From Saururus chinensis (lineage: Eukaryota; Streptophyta; Magnoliopsida; Piperales; Saururaceae), in NCBI GenBank assembly GCA_035235625.1, contig CP141145.1:8122001-8186000 (forward strand): 64,000 bases of DNA. Reading direction: 5' to 3'. Shown here piece by piece: positions 11,434 to 25,393 of this stretch. How positions within the stretch are numbered: position 1 is the first letter of the stretch; every line of letters starts with the position of its first letter. The notes below the pieces were generated by a model. The model was given only the letters and a program-made list of their open reading frames with translations. It was not told where the DNA came from and made no database searches. Position numbers and translations under genes: made by a program.

Positions 11434-14405
11434 TGTCATGCCCCGCCACACCCCCTTTGATCCAAACCCTGTCCAAGAAGGTGAAACATGGCGTGACGAA
11501 GTGGAAGACTAACATATCCTGGGGGGTTCTCATTGAAGTACACAGCATGTGCCCTTTATGTAAAAGCAAAATAATAGAACATAAAAGGGATTAATTAACA
11601 AACTTAGCCAAATGAAATACCCACAATATCTATAATAAATATAGTCTCAAGCCCTAAGGCTACAACATGTATGAAAACAACACAGTCTATCCATGAGAAC
11701 ATATAACATAACAATGTTCTAACATCAAACATAAATGAGCCTACAACATCCCAAGGTTACTAGCCCTCTCATATTGTGTATCTACTCATCTTTATGCTCG
11801 CAGAATAGTCCATCATGAGCACCTCCATGTCACGACTTACAACCCCAAAACAAAACCACAGACAAAAGAGGGTGAGCTTCACTTAGTAAGGGCTTTAAAC
11901 AAACACAATAAGCTCATGACAACACTAAGAAAATTCATTCTATGAAAACTATCTCGTCAAGCATCAAAGCTAAACCTATGCATCATGGTTTCCAACATAG
12001 TTTATAAACACCTATGCAAAATTTGTACATCATGGGCTCAATAACATTTCATATTTACGTTCACACCACCAGTGCATCATAGGCTCATTCACAATTCATA
12101 ACATACTTGCAGAACCTGTGCAATCATTAAGTTCAATGATTCATTCACAAACTGCATAAAACAATTAATAGCATTCACATTCACCTTGCATACTCAATTG
12201 TATCAAACCAAATCCATCCTACATATTCAAGGGTAAATAGTCCATATGCATTCGGTGTAAATACAAACTTCATTGTCCCTACACGACCTGTATCAATGAA
12301 CATTATCAACCATACACAAGCACAAATACTATTGTGACTGTCTCACAATAGAGAAAACCAATTTGTTTATCTTGGCAAAAGCTCAAGCTGACCTACTCAC
12401 CCTGGAAATCTTAGAAAGGAAGTCCTAAGCAATTAGAGTAAATCCCTAGCTGGGAAAATACCCCTGGTAAGCCAATACACATGGACAAACCAGCCTAGAT
12501 TCTTAGATCAGAAAAACTCATAAATTTAACTCATTATAACATTTCGCTCTTCTCACAAGAGGAGGAAACTTGTCCTCAAAGGAATGTAAAACCCCATCCT
12601 TTTAGATGTAAAACTGATTTCGAGAAACTTCTGATATAGCTAAATAGGAAAATCCATGGCATCGAATCGATTAATTCCAATTAAACACAATTAATCTTCG
12701 TTGATAAAACATTCTAATAGTATATGCAACATGATACATATATGAGCAATGTTTAATGGATGCAAACATAAATGAACATGCCCTAATCAGTCCCAAATGT
12801 ATGAAGCATAGTTCATTTATGTCATATAAAAATCATATATGCTTGGTTAAAAGATACTTTCATATATATATTCTCAATCGAGCTAAAACATATGTAACAT
12901 GGCTCATTTATAATAAAACTGACATATGTAAGCATTCATATCCTCTCATGATCATAAGCTATTGGCGTCATGAAGTAAAGAAGAAGAAATAACTGAAATA
13001 CGGATTTTAAACAAGTAGAGCATCATGTTAAACCTAGATAAGTATAGTCATCTTCATGCTTGAGCTAAAACACTTTCAAAGAAGGTTCATATGCAATAAA
13101 GGGGACAATTATAAGTATTCCTAACTCGTCATGGTGATAGAAAATCAGATTAATGAGAAAATAACAAGAAATGCAGAAACTCCACTCAAAATGGCCATTT
13201 ACACAATTTGTCGGATGGCCGTTTGAATGGCCATGCTGCCGGTTGAATGGTTGGCCTTTTGAACGGTCTGTCAGCCCATTCAAATGCCTGGCTGTTCGAA
13301 CAGTATGTCGAGATAGTTCACTTTTCTTGTTCGTCTTCTACCTCTCAAAATTCGAATAAAAATTATTCCAAAATTCCATATAAAATCTAAAATCATTATG
13401 AAACATCATATAATATAATCCTAAGCATAGAGCATGATGAATTTAACATCTTTCATACTTAATCGTACAAAAACAACCATAAATCACATGCTTTTAATAA
13501 ATCACCATTACACATCAAGATCAATCAAAAGCTCAAATAAACCCACAATCATGGCATTCAAGCAAGAAAACCACTCAAAGTAAAAACCCCTTACCCCTAT
13601 CAAGCTTGTGAATCCCTTGAACAAGCTTCAACATCAAGAAATCCTACCAAAAAATTAGGGGTTTTGGTTCGTCCTAATTGAAACCTAGCTAATAGACTCA
13701 AATCAATATAGAAATGATAGATTCAAGACCTCCTTAGGTTAAAAACGAAAATAACCTAGTTAGGGTTCTAAAGCAAAATTAAAAATATGATCTTAACGGA
13801 AGGAAACTAAGAATCCAAATAGGAGAAGTGAAGATCGAGAAGATTAAGACAAAAATTGAAAGATTAGGGGGTGATTAAGGGGAAAAACCTTACTTAAGAA
13901 AGGTTTCTCCTTTGGGATGTGGGGGTAGAGCTTATCCTCCATCCTAATCTTAGCCCATCGCCATTTGGCAAATGACTAAGGTTTTTCTTTTAATAGTAAG
14001 GCTTATGGGTTGGGAATTGAATTGTTGGGTTGGAAAATAGGTAAATAGGCCCTAAGTGACCATTCAAGTGCTCATTTGACTCAAAAATGAACCTAATCAC
14101 ACCTAAGCCCTCTTAGACAAAGCAATAGACGTTTGGCGGCCAAAATGGTTAGCACCCCATCCCACACAAATGTGGGTCCCACGATGGGGCCTGCTTCTTT
14201 GACCAAGGAAAATATAGAAAGAAAATGTCCTTAAATAGGTAAAAATTGGGGGAATCAAGTTTGACACTAATACTCTAAACTAAAATAAAATTAAACCTTA
14301 GGAAATTTATAACTAAACAACCCCTTACCAGAAGAAAAATCAAATCAAACCGATAAACAAACAATTTCACATCATTAAAAAGGAAATAAATTAATAGATC
14401 TTACA
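11434..14405 (-). mobile_element. Family-A solo LTR A1 (2972 bp)
   Basis: It reads TGTCATGCCCCGCC...GATCTTACA on the + strand. Its LTR sense is probably the minus strand (TGTAAGATC...GGGGCATGACA), as shown by a TATA-like stretch and by a sense end that matches plant gypsy LTR ends. The flanking 5 bp GATTG/TATTG agree at 4 of 5, and joining the flanks restores family-B sequence. There is no internal region, so this is a solo LTR. A block of GCC(A/G)TT-GAA-GGC palindromes lies at 13190-13315. Confidence 0.88.
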
Positions 14406-15443
14406 TATTGGTTGGCTTTGAATTGGGAGGAGAATACCTAATCAAGATAAAGACTAAATACCTTCAACGGGGTCTGAGACCAGTTCATATAATGACCAAG
14501 GGCTCAGACATAGGAGCTTACCTTGGTTAATGAACTGAGGATAGTTATGAGAGTTTACCTTAGGCTTGGTGAAACTGATAGGGTTTGAAATGATTTTTGA
14601 GTAACAACTCATTTGATGATCTATTTATTGGGTCGATTCACAGTGTGAAGAGGGTCCCAGTAACTTAGATAAATATTTGAATAGATAAAATTGATTGAGT
14701 CTAAGTTTTGAGTGTTTAGGAGTCGATGGTCATATCTTAGGCTTTTATGAGTAACATTATTTATTGTCATTAAGGACATTTCTCCCAGAGTTGGGAAGGG
14801 TGGAGATTGTGATACTTTACACTTTTTTCAAAACCATGATGGCTTGGGTATTGGCCTGGAAAGGTCTTTACCACTGGTTTTTCGCATGTCTTCATATGAC
14901 CATAGTAAGTACAAAAAATGGAGTTTTATAAGCATCATAGAAGACTTGTATTTCTCACTAATCTATGTCTATGAGCATAGTTGGGATCCACATCTCCATA
15001 TTCATGGCAGCTCATGCAAGACCTGGAGATTTGGGTCAAGTTGTTCGGGAAGCAGTCTTACTCTAATGTTGGAGTTGAGTATTAAGGGATATTTACAAAG
15101 ATTTATCTCTAGGGCGGTTTTAATTATAATCGTGTATCGATCTATGCTACTAAGATTATAGTGTATAAAGACCTTTAATGCTATGAGTCGAGGTGAAAAT
15201 TAACGTCATTGATTGATATTTATTGCTAATTAGAACAAGTGGAACAATTAAAGGAATTGCATAAAATGTTGGTTGGTTAAAAATACTCAAGCATTGCATA
15301 TATGATTTCATGAGATGGTGTTAATTGTTAGGCAGAACTATATCTGGATCTAGTTTTGTTAGAAGTAACATAGGAGATGTTGTCCAATGAGTATGTAGGG
15401 AACTAGCATCTGATTATGTTGACCCGATTAACAAAACATTAAT

Positions 15444-18400
15444 TGTCACGCCCCGGCATCGCCCGACCTGAGCCGAACCCTATCCAGGGGCCGGTCAAGC
15501 GTACGAGGGCGACAAGGGAAATTGAGATACGATTTAGTAGAAGACTTATGCCCTAACCACAGGCGATGTAACAACATTACGGAGTATGCACACCACTTTG
15601 AGCAAGAGTAAATAAGTAGAAAAGAAAGAGAGTTGTTTTAACTCAAGATAAACATAAGTCTCAAACCCACATGCTTAGTCAACCTTAGCCCACTCTAGGC
15701 TCCAACATAGGTCTTAAACAACACAAATGTATAAAGTAGCATAATCAAATGAGAATCATACACAAAGGTTCTAAACATAAAGCATAAACCAAGGAAAATA
15801 AGTCTCATAAGAGGACTCCACGATCACATCCATGCCGTCTCCGATCTTTCCTCGAAGAGGAGATCCTGTCCGTCTGCGTGTCGCGCCACACAGCCCCAAA
15901 GCAAAACACAATAAAGAAGGGTGAGTTTAACAACTCAACAATGGTTTTCTAATATACTATCATCATCGAAAACACGACGGCATAGCAACATAACTAGTCA
16001 AAGCAAAGATTGACAAGATGTATCATTTCCTGATCATGCATTTATAACACATAAACCTGCATATAGTGTTTCAATCACACTTTCTGATCATGCATTCATA
16101 ACTCATAAACCTGCATATAGTGTCTCAATCACACTTTCTGATCATGCATTCATAACTCATAAACCTGCATATAGTGTCTCAATCACACTTTCTGATCATG
16201 CATTCATAACACATAAACCTGTATATAGTGTCTCAATCACACTTTCTGATCATGCATTCATAACACATAAACCTGCATATAGTATCTCAATCACACTTTT
16301 TGATCATGCATTCATAACTCATAAACCTGCATATAGTGTCTCCATCACACTTTCTGATCATGCATTCATAACACATAAACCTGCATATAACACATAAACC
16401 TGCATATAGTATCTCAATCACACTTTCTAATCATGCATTCATAACACATAATCCTGCATATAGTGTCTCAATCACACTTTCTGATCATGCATTCATGACA
16501 CATAAACCTGCATATAGTGTCTCAATCACACTTCTTCAAATCGCGTATGCATAATATATCTCATCCATTCTTGCACAACAAACGTGTCAAATTACATGTT
16601 ACACAAACATGCATGGCATACATAATATACTTGCATCAGTAAAAAAAAAATCAAGAATGCCTCCATCAAGGAGTAATCACAAATAGTATCACGAAGACAG
16701 GAACATAGACGAGGTCACGAAGACGTGTCATGGTCCAAATTCTACACAATAATTTAAGAAGTTCGGGGTTGTCAATCCCTAAAGGCTGCTCACCCTAGAC
16801 AATCATGGCCAAGGATGTCACATTCTCACGAAGAGAACCTAGAGCAGGGGTGTTCGATCTGGGACATCTCCTGCGATGGGGAAGAGCCCGAGTTTCCACA
16901 CAGGAAACCCTAGAACACATGGTAGCCAGTGCATAGAGCATACCATACTGGATTCTCAAGGTCCAGAAGACAATAATAATTTCAAATCGCAAGACAAGTA
17001 CACAACTCATCCCCATATCATTCCATTTAACTAGACTCAACCCCGGGAGTGCACATGTTCCACACAGGAACTCAAACCAAAACGTGTCCTTTCGGACCAA
17101 TCAGGTTTCGATTAAGCCACAACCGATTAATCCAGCATGCAATTTCACCACATTGCATCCAATCAGTCAAACTCGATTAATCTCGATAAAGCATCAATTG
17201 AAATCCATTTTCATGATGCATGCAGCATGGTACATACGTGGGCAAAGCATACATTAATCCTAATTCATGCTAAGTGCTCTCATCAGCCCCTCATGCATCA
17301 TTCCTAATCATAGTATCAATGCTTATTATCAACATTAAATCCCACATGTGTGTGTGTGTTCATAATAGAAGCATTTCCCTCAATGCATATCAACATGCTT
17401 GAACTTCACTCACCATCACCCTACACATGTGTATTAACATCTAAACATGAATTCCAGCGGAAAATCATAGATGAAGAATCATTAAAATCATAACTCAAAT
17501 CAAAGCTTAACCACAAGCTAAATACATATAAGATCGCTCACTTCATTCTTGAGCCATGACATTCACTAACATTCACACATCAATTAGCCACATCCCATCA
17601 TGACATATCAGCCCACTAGTATGTTGTAGTACTACTGAAAATATACATAACCATATAGAATCAACCATTCGTAACTTCAAGATAGTAATTCCAACATCAT
17701 ATAATAAATCTCAAGCCATTCTACATAACACTAAGATATACCACAACTCCATAATCTCAATGGTATACCCTTCCAGTAGCATACTATAGCTCAAAATACT
17801 CCAAATACACATGGAAATGATATATCAAAGTAGGATTACCGAAATAGACATCATGCAAATTACACAAAATCTGCTGTGTAGCCATTTGAACGCCCAATAG
17901 GGCCGTTCGATCGGCTAAATGTAAAAATTATGAAAATACAGTGTTGCCATTCGAACGCCTAGTCAGGCCGTTCAATCGGCTAAGCTGGAAATCAGTCAAA
18001 ATTACAGTGTTGTCGTTTGAATGCCAACAAGGCAATTCGACCTTCTTCTCCAATTCAAATCTTCAAACCGAAACTCCATTGATAAAACAAAAAATCACCA
18101 TCTAACAACCTAAATGCTAATAAAATCTCACCAAAACTTCCAGAAAGCTAATCTACCTCATAACAAGATAAAACCCTATGAAATTGGGATTAAAGATAAC
18201 CATTTACTAATCATGCCATTAAAGCACCAAATCAAGTAAATCAACTCAAAATAAACTATGAAATCAAGAGCTTTACCATAGGAAAACTAAAATTTCGAAA
18301 GTCCATTACCTTATCCCTTGATTAGGCTTGGATTTGATGGTCACCCTTCTTGAAAATTTTGCAAATAGATAGAGTTTAAATTAAACTCCATTAAAACCAA

Positions 18401-19106
18401 TTTAACATAGAAAACCCTAATGAAAAACTTAGATCTAGGGCTTGTTGAACATAAAAATCGTATTTTAAAATCTAGGGTTTGAAGAAGAGATACAAATCAG
18501 TAGTTTTGATGTTTAAAAACGAATCAAAACAAAGGGGAAATGTTAGATCTAGAAGGGATTAAGAGAAAATCTAGAACTTAGGGCTTAATTAGAAGAGACT
18601 TACCTTAAACACCTTCTAATCCGGGCCTAATTGGGGAATTAGGCCTAACCTCCCTTTCCCAGCCTATTCCCAAAATAGAAATGGCTCAGGTCATTCTATT
18701 TATAGTAGGGTATGGGGTATGTATGGGTAAGTTGTGGGGTATAAATAGAATATTAGGCTAAAAATGGGAAATTTGGCCATTTGAGCACTAAATAAACCTG
18801 AGAAAATTATGAAAATTTTTGTAAAGCCTTAAGTTGATGTCTGGTTTAATTTGGTCTAAAAACCCAAATTTCAACGGTGGGTCCCACAAGGGGTCTCGTC
18901 AAACCCTAATTTTTGAAAAATTAGTGAAAATTCAGATTTGACTCAAAATCACTTAAAACCAATAATTGTAAAGTTGATTTTGATTAAAACCAAGAGAAGC
19001 ACCATTTATTCACGAAACCACCGAATTAATAAGAAAATGAGTTAACCACGCAAAAATCGACGATTAAAATGAAACGAAAATTGGTTTAGAAATGAGATTT
19101 CTTACA
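15444..19106 (-). mobile_element. Family-A solo LTR A2 (3663 bp) with a minisatellite
   Basis: It is bounded by TGTCACGCCCCGG and TTTCTTACA, with a perfect 5-bp duplication TTAAT (15439-15443 and 19107-19111). The sense is probably minus, with a TATA-like ACTATAAATAG near 18690-18705. It belongs with A4 and A6 to a subfamily with a CCCCGGCA-type end. It contains a 54-bp tandem array (16030-16535) and paired palindromes (17881-18045). It has no protein-coding content. Confidence 0.92.
16030..16535. repeat. 54-bp minisatellite, about 9 units, inside A2
   Basis: Units begin CTGATCATGCATTCATAAC and start at 16030, 16084, 16138, 16192, 16246, 16300, 16354, 16427 and 16481. The one irregular step (73 bp) holds a 19-20 bp partial duplication of AACACATAAACCTGCATAT. 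The units differ at only a few positions, so the expansion is recent compared with the LTR. Confidence 0.95.
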
Positions 19107-19547
19107 TTAATCAATTATTTTGTTCTTTTGTGAACTCTTCTCCTGAGGGTAGAGAGGTTCTGTTGTTCTTTGGATGTTTGGTTTGGTTTGGTAGGTTGTT
19201 GGTTCTTCTGGCAAGGACTAGTAAGACAAAGACTGACGAGCGTGGAATTTAGTTCATTGTTTCTAGAATTCTAGTAGGTAATTGTATTTTTGGTGTGGGT
19301 GCTAACTTGGTTGTTTATTTTCAGACTGATGACATACTTATACTTAGATGGATAACTTGTTGTTTATGAATGTTAGAGATGTGTAATAATATCATATGTT
19401 TTGATATTCGTATTTGTAAACCCCAGTTATTAGGAAATGGATATTTAATCAAATGGTATATTTTGCACTTAAGAAAGAAAGAAAAAATTCCTTGTCATTT
19501 ACCATTCATGCTATTTAAAAAGGGTTTTAAAAATATGGGTCATGACA

Positions 19548-21297
19548 GAAAAGTATGTGAAGAATGCCCTCAACACGGTTTTGAGTAATACAACTAAGTC
19601 AAACTACATTAAACTCTTCAACAAGTACAAAGATAGGCTCATTAAAACTCTTTCTACAATGCCAGATAATTTTCTATTACTTCAAATATATATAGACTAG
19701 TAACTAAAATTTAAGATATGTTTGTATTACACCACATTACATTAATCATGATTGGGTTTAAAACAAAAGAATTATTACTTTTAATTTATTAGAATCTCCT
19801 TATATGGGAGTTGTAATTAGTAGGTCTATAATGACTGTTTTACATGACTATCATATTAATGACAAAAATTTTTCTATGACCTTAGATAATGCTTTACATA
19901 ATAAAAGTGATATTGACTTTCTTAAATCACAATTTAACCCCATGTTAGATAGAAAAAAATTTTATATAAAATGTTGTCATATTAGTAATTTATTTGTTCA
20001 AGACGGTTTTAATATTATTAAAGTTCATGTAAAAAATATTAAAGAAGTGTTAGTATATATTAGTTCTTCTCCATATAGCTCTCAAGAATTTTGAGATTTA
20101 TATAAACAATACGATAAAAATATATAAAAAAATTGTCTTAGATGTGAAACATAGGTGGAATGGTATTTATTTAATGTTACAATCTTGTTATGAATTAAAA
20201 GAAATTATAATATTATGGTGTGCCGATAAAATGCCAGATTCTTCATTACGTGATAAAATTTTTGAAATTATGATAGTTATTATGAATTATTTACATTTTT
20301 TTATGAAGTCACTAAACAATTATCAGGTATATATGATTGTATTTCTTCTTTAGTTCTTAAGCAACTCTATAATATTACTCTTATGTTTTAAGACTATAGA
20401 AATAATGATGTATGTAATATGATTGTGAGGCCAATGGAAATAAATTATAAAAAAAATTGGAAATAACTTCCTACGATTATTTGTTTTGGTGCAATTATAG
20501 ACCCTAGGATTAAGTTAAGTGTTATACAAATATTAGTAGATGATATATATAATAATATGTCTTTACAATCTAATAGATTTATTGAAGAAATTAAAAATTC
20601 CTTATATTCTTTATAAGATACATATGAATCTATGCATGGTAGTAGGACTAGTTCTCCAACTCCTTCTATAAATAAAAACGACCCTTATTGGTTATTACTT
20701 ATTAGAAATAAACAAAAATGTACTAGTACTACCTCTAGTAATAAATTGCTTATGAATTTACAAAATAATTCTATGACTTTTTTAACAAAAGAATAAACAA
20801 GTAACTTTGATGTTTTAGTTTGATGACAAATATATGAAAAAAACTATTATGTGCTTGTTGCCTTAATGCGTAATTTACTCATTCCTTCAATGTCTACAAT
20901 AGCTTCGGAGCCTGCTTTTAGTGTAGGAAATATGATACTAAATGATTGGATGAGTCACTTAGATCCAACGATGGTAACGTGTTGTGTCTGCTTGAAGGAT
21001 TGGCTAGATGAAGAAGAAAGAAAAATAATCTCCAAAATTAGAAGATGAGCTACAAGAAGACTTAGATGACATTAATTTCTTAAAAAGTTCAATTGTATTT
21101 TTTAAAACTTAGACTTGGACTCTTAGATTAGAGTTATAGAGGTGTGTAAATGTTATATTGCAAATGATAGATGAGTAGGTGCAAACATAGTTAAGATGTA
21201 CTTATACTATAGTGATGCAATTTTTACCTCCTTAAGATTTAAAATTTTATATTTTTATAAAATTATGATTTAAAAAAATGAAAAGGTCCACAAGCCA
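19548..21297 (+). pseudogene. hAT transposase relic (hAT-1)
   Basis: Pieces of a plant hAT transposase of the RICESLEEPER/Tam3 type lie in order on the + strand. A KLFNKYKDRLIKTLSTMPDN-like segment is near 19610-19665. SMTLDNALHNKSDIDFL and KCCHISNLFVQDGFNIIK lie in 19804-20094, covering the second catalytic Asp region. HRWNGIYLMLQSCYELK is at 20144-20205. The C-terminal dimerisation region LLIPSMSTIASEPAFSVG ... VCLKDWLDEE is at 20851-21020. Several stops and frame changes separate the pieces (for example after 20094, 20353 and 20793). The BED finger and both TIRs are not visible. It is squeezed between the end of B3 and the start of B2, so the left end was probably lost when B3 inserted. 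Confidence 0.85.
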
Positions 21298-22198
21298 TGT
21301 AACGTCCAAAATTTTTCTAAACTTTCATAGTTGGCCACGTGGAAAATAGGGTAGTTGACCCCTTACCTTATCGGAAGAACAAATGCCTTAATAGATGGAA
21401 TTTATTACTGAGACTTGTGTGGATAAAAAGTAGATGGAAAGGGCTTTGAAACACCATGAACAACATGTGAATAAGATTTAGATAAGAGAAATATGATCAT
21501 TCAAAATTTAACATATTGCACATAGCTTGTTTACCTAAATTAGACGTGCTTTTGGGCCGTTGACGATGACCTACGGGTCTTGTTAATTAGGGTGACACAA
21601 ATTAATTTCTAAAGGCCCAATTAGGTTGTTGAAGAGGTCATGTTTTGGCCCAAGTCTTAGGGGATGAGGAGCCCTAATCCCCATCGATATTAATACCCGT
21701 CTAGGGCTCAATGAGAGGGGGCTTTGGGGGGACGGGAGAGACAGCCACCGAAGGAATATGGTCCCGAAGGATTTTTGGCAAGCACGAATGGCAACGGAGC
21801 TCGAATAGTGGTGGATCGGTCAAAACTCAGCACCCGAGTTAGGATCTCTTAATAATGATGATTTTCTATGTGTTAAGGGTATATAGTAGGATTAATACTT
21901 AATTATTTGACCCAATTGGTTTAGAGCCACTAGTAGCTGATGGACGATCTGCCAGTACACTGGCTGGATGTGGGTTGGTGTGTCGCACACCACCGGTGAT
22001 TTGGTAGCTGTTGATAGACCTTTAGGTGAAGGAGGAATTGCTGGCCAAAGGCCGCCACTTCCCTGCTCTCCTTTCCCTTAAGTCTTATGTGAAAATCATA
22101 GAGAATGGGGACGAGGGGGTGTAGACTGCAATTGTTGCATGCAATGGGACTAGCACTCCTGGAATCGCTGGATGACGACGATCTGGTTGAGCTTGGTC

Positions 22199-25100
22199 TA
22201 TCAAGCCCCAACACATGCTACTCCTAACCTAAACCCGGTCCAAGGAGTAAGCGGTACATGGCGTGATAAAGTTAAGTTAGAGTGCGGAAGACTTAACCCA
22301 TCCTTGGGTGAACAGACAACGGAGTAAGCGCATAAGCCCTTTATGCAAAAGTAAATAGAGAATTATAAAGAACTACTTAACAATCTTAGTCCACTCATGC
22401 ACACATCATCTAATTATCACATAAAAATAACAAGCCTCAAGGCTAAACATGTCTAAGCCAACAACAACTAAATATAGAGTGAAGTAGAGTCAAATGTACA
22501 AGTTTGACATAACATAGATCCAAACTAGCATAAAACCAAGCATCTATGACCCCTCTTAGTGAACGTGGCCATCCTCATGCTCAACATAGAGCTCATCTAA
22601 AGCACCTACATGATAAACATGCAGCCCCAAAACAAAACCACAAACAAAAAGGGGTGAGCTTAGCCTAGCAAGGGTTTTATACGGAATGTAAACTCATAAA
22701 AACATAGCATGCATTCTCAATCTAAACATGCATCGTATATTCATTCTATAAACCGGTATATCATGAGATAATTCACATTCCATAACACATAATCATGCCA
22801 CTTGTATATCATGATATAACTCACATTCGATAAACATATATTTATACCACTTGTGCATCATGATGTATAACACATCCCATAAACACATATTCACGCAACC
22901 TGTGCATCATGATATAACTCACAATCCATAAACACATAATCATCCACCTGTGCATCATGGGTTCATCCATAGCTCATAAATATACATTATGTGTAATCAT
23001 ATAAATCTCATTGTAACAATCACATCCTGCACGAATCAATTCTCAATACTCATATCATGCATAATCATATCTCAATATACACATTTACCCTGCAAAATCA
23101 AGTGTATCTAACACACACCATCCTGCATATTCATGCAAATCCATTCCATAATCACATGTGTTACATAAGCATCATTGTTCCTACACAACCTATGTCAATG
23201 AGCATTATATCCCAAACACATGCAACAATTATTAGGTGAATGTCTCACAATTGAGAAAAATCAATCAAACCCGCTCCCCTAGGACAATCCCTTCTAATGA
23301 AGGTCCTAATTCATAGAAAGGAAACTAGAGCGGTTTGGGTAGGTCCCCTAACTGGGAAGGTACCCCCTGCTCACCTAGAACAATCCTTGTGGGGAAGGTC
23401 TGAATTCCTAAAAAGAAAACTAGAGCAGTTCCTACTCGCCTCGAACTAACCTTGTGGGGAAAGTCTGAATTCCTAGAAAGGAAAACTAGAGCAGTCTGGT
23501 AAGCCGATGCACACTAACATACCATCCTGGATTCTCACGGTTCAGATAACTCATCAATTTAACTCATATAGCAATCTGCTCATCTCAATACACGGAGGCA
23601 ACACGTCCTCGAAGGAACACAAAATGAAACCTTGTCCTTTCATATGTAAAACCAATTTGATAAGCCTTCTAGCGATTAATCCAACAACCAATGGCATCTA
23701 ATTTTATCCAATCGATCAATCATGGTTAATAATGATTAACCTTTATTTATAAATCATTTTGATGATGCATGCAACATGATACATACGTGAGCAAATGATA
23801 AATGAGTACAAGTATAGGTAAACATGCTCTAATCAGTTCATATGTACATGTAACATGGTCCATTCGTGTCAAATAAAATCATATAAGTCTATGCAAAAGT
23901 GTACATATGTAATAGTGTTCCTACTTAAGCTAATGCATGTAAAATATGAATAACCTACAATCAATGTTATATATACAAGCATCCATAATTTTATCACAGC
24001 CATATCCTACTGGAATCATGGAATAGATGAGCAAAAATCATTGAAATATTGTTTCAAGATAAGTATAACATCATGCTAAACCTAAACAAGTATAATTATA
24101 TCCATGCTTAATCTAAATCATAATTCAAAAAGGGTTCACATATAATTACAGTGACATTTATAGGTAATTATCATCATAGTCATAAAGAATTAAGTTTATG
24201 AGAAGAGAACAAGAAACGACTGACAATACACAAAATAGGCCACAAACCACAAAACTGCAATATAGCCGTTCAAACGGACAGATAGACCATTCAAACGGTT
24301 ATTAGCCTGTTCGATTAGCCGGAACAATTCACTTTTCTGGTTCATCTTCAACCTTCCAAAATTCAAACCGATTCTATACAAATTCAAAAATCACTATAGA
24401 ACATCATATAATAAAAATCTAACCCTAGAACATGATAAATCTACTCATTATCATGCTTAATCACAAGAAAATAACCATAAATCGCATGCTTTTAACAAAT
24501 CAGCATTAAACCTCAAAATGAAGCAATAACACAAATAAACCTACAATCAAGCATTTCAACGAATAAAACTACACAAGGTAAAACTCTCTTACCTCTATGA
24601 AGCCTTTGAATTTACGAAAGAGCTTCAATCCTCAAAAAATCCTACCCAAAATTTGGGGTTTTGTTAAAACCTAATTAAAATTAATTAATAGACTCAAATC
24701 AACTTGAAAATAGATAGATCTAAGATATCCTTTAGTTAAAAATAAAAATTACCTATAATTAGGTTATCAAAATTAAAAATAAGATTTTTAATGGAAGAAA
24801 ATCAAAATCAAGATGGGTGAAATGAAGATAAGAATGATTAAGACCAAAATCGAAAGATTAGGGGTGATTAGGGCAAGAAAACACACCTTAATCCAAGTTT
24901 CTTCTTTGGGAAAAGCAGGTAGAGCACTTCCTCCCTCCTAATACAGCCCTTTCTCATTGGGCAAATGGGCTAGGGTTTTCCTTAAATTGTAAGTGTTTTA
25001 GGCTGGGTAAACAAATTGTTGGGCTAGAAAATATGTCAAAACGTCCTGAGTGGCTAATTAAGGTTATTTTGGCATAAAAATGAATTTAATTACACCCAAA

Positions 25101-25393
25101 CCCACTGAAATAAAATAATAGAAGATTTGAGGGTCAATTGGGTTGCAAGCCGTCCAACATTGACATGGGTCCGGGGGTCGCGCCCATAATTAAGGAAAAA
25201 TTAAGATAAAATACCATTAAATCGGTAAAAATTAGATAAATCAAGTTTGACACTAAAACTTATAAAAATGAAATTAAACCTTATTCAAGTCATAATTAAC
25301 TAACTCATAACCACAAAATCAAATTAAACTGACAAATAAGCAAAACCACACAATTAAAAGGAATTAAAATCAAATCAAATTAGAGTTCTTACA
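22199..25393 (-). mobile_element. Family-A solo LTR A3 (3195 bp)
   Basis: Inserted in B2. The + strand start (TATCAAGCCCCAACACA) is a diverged form of TGTCATGCCCCGCCACA, and the end is GAGTTCTTACA. The flanking 5 bp TGGTC/TTGTC agree at 4 of 5. A roughly 60-bp degenerate repeat (22740-22970) occupies the position of the A2 minisatellite. Palindromes lie at 24263-24325. It is noncoding. Confidence 0.85.

Larger units (their letters stand above)
11005..19547 (+). mobile_element. Family-B LTR remnant B3, split by A1 and A2
   Basis: The segments 11005-11433, 14406-15443 and 19107-19547 follow, in order, the sequence of the complete family-B solo LTR at 50188-53789 from about its last half onward. 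Landmarks are the GTGTCAC.AGAAA block, CTTACCTTGGTTAATGAAC near 14519, and the GGGTC(A/G)TGACA end at 19547. The front half of the LTR is missing. Two family-A LTRs landed inside it later. There is no coding capacity. Confidence 0.8.

Noticed and set aside
16030-16535. CRISPR-like array
   Set aside because: The units abut with no unique spacers and lie inside a plant LTR; this is a minisatellite.
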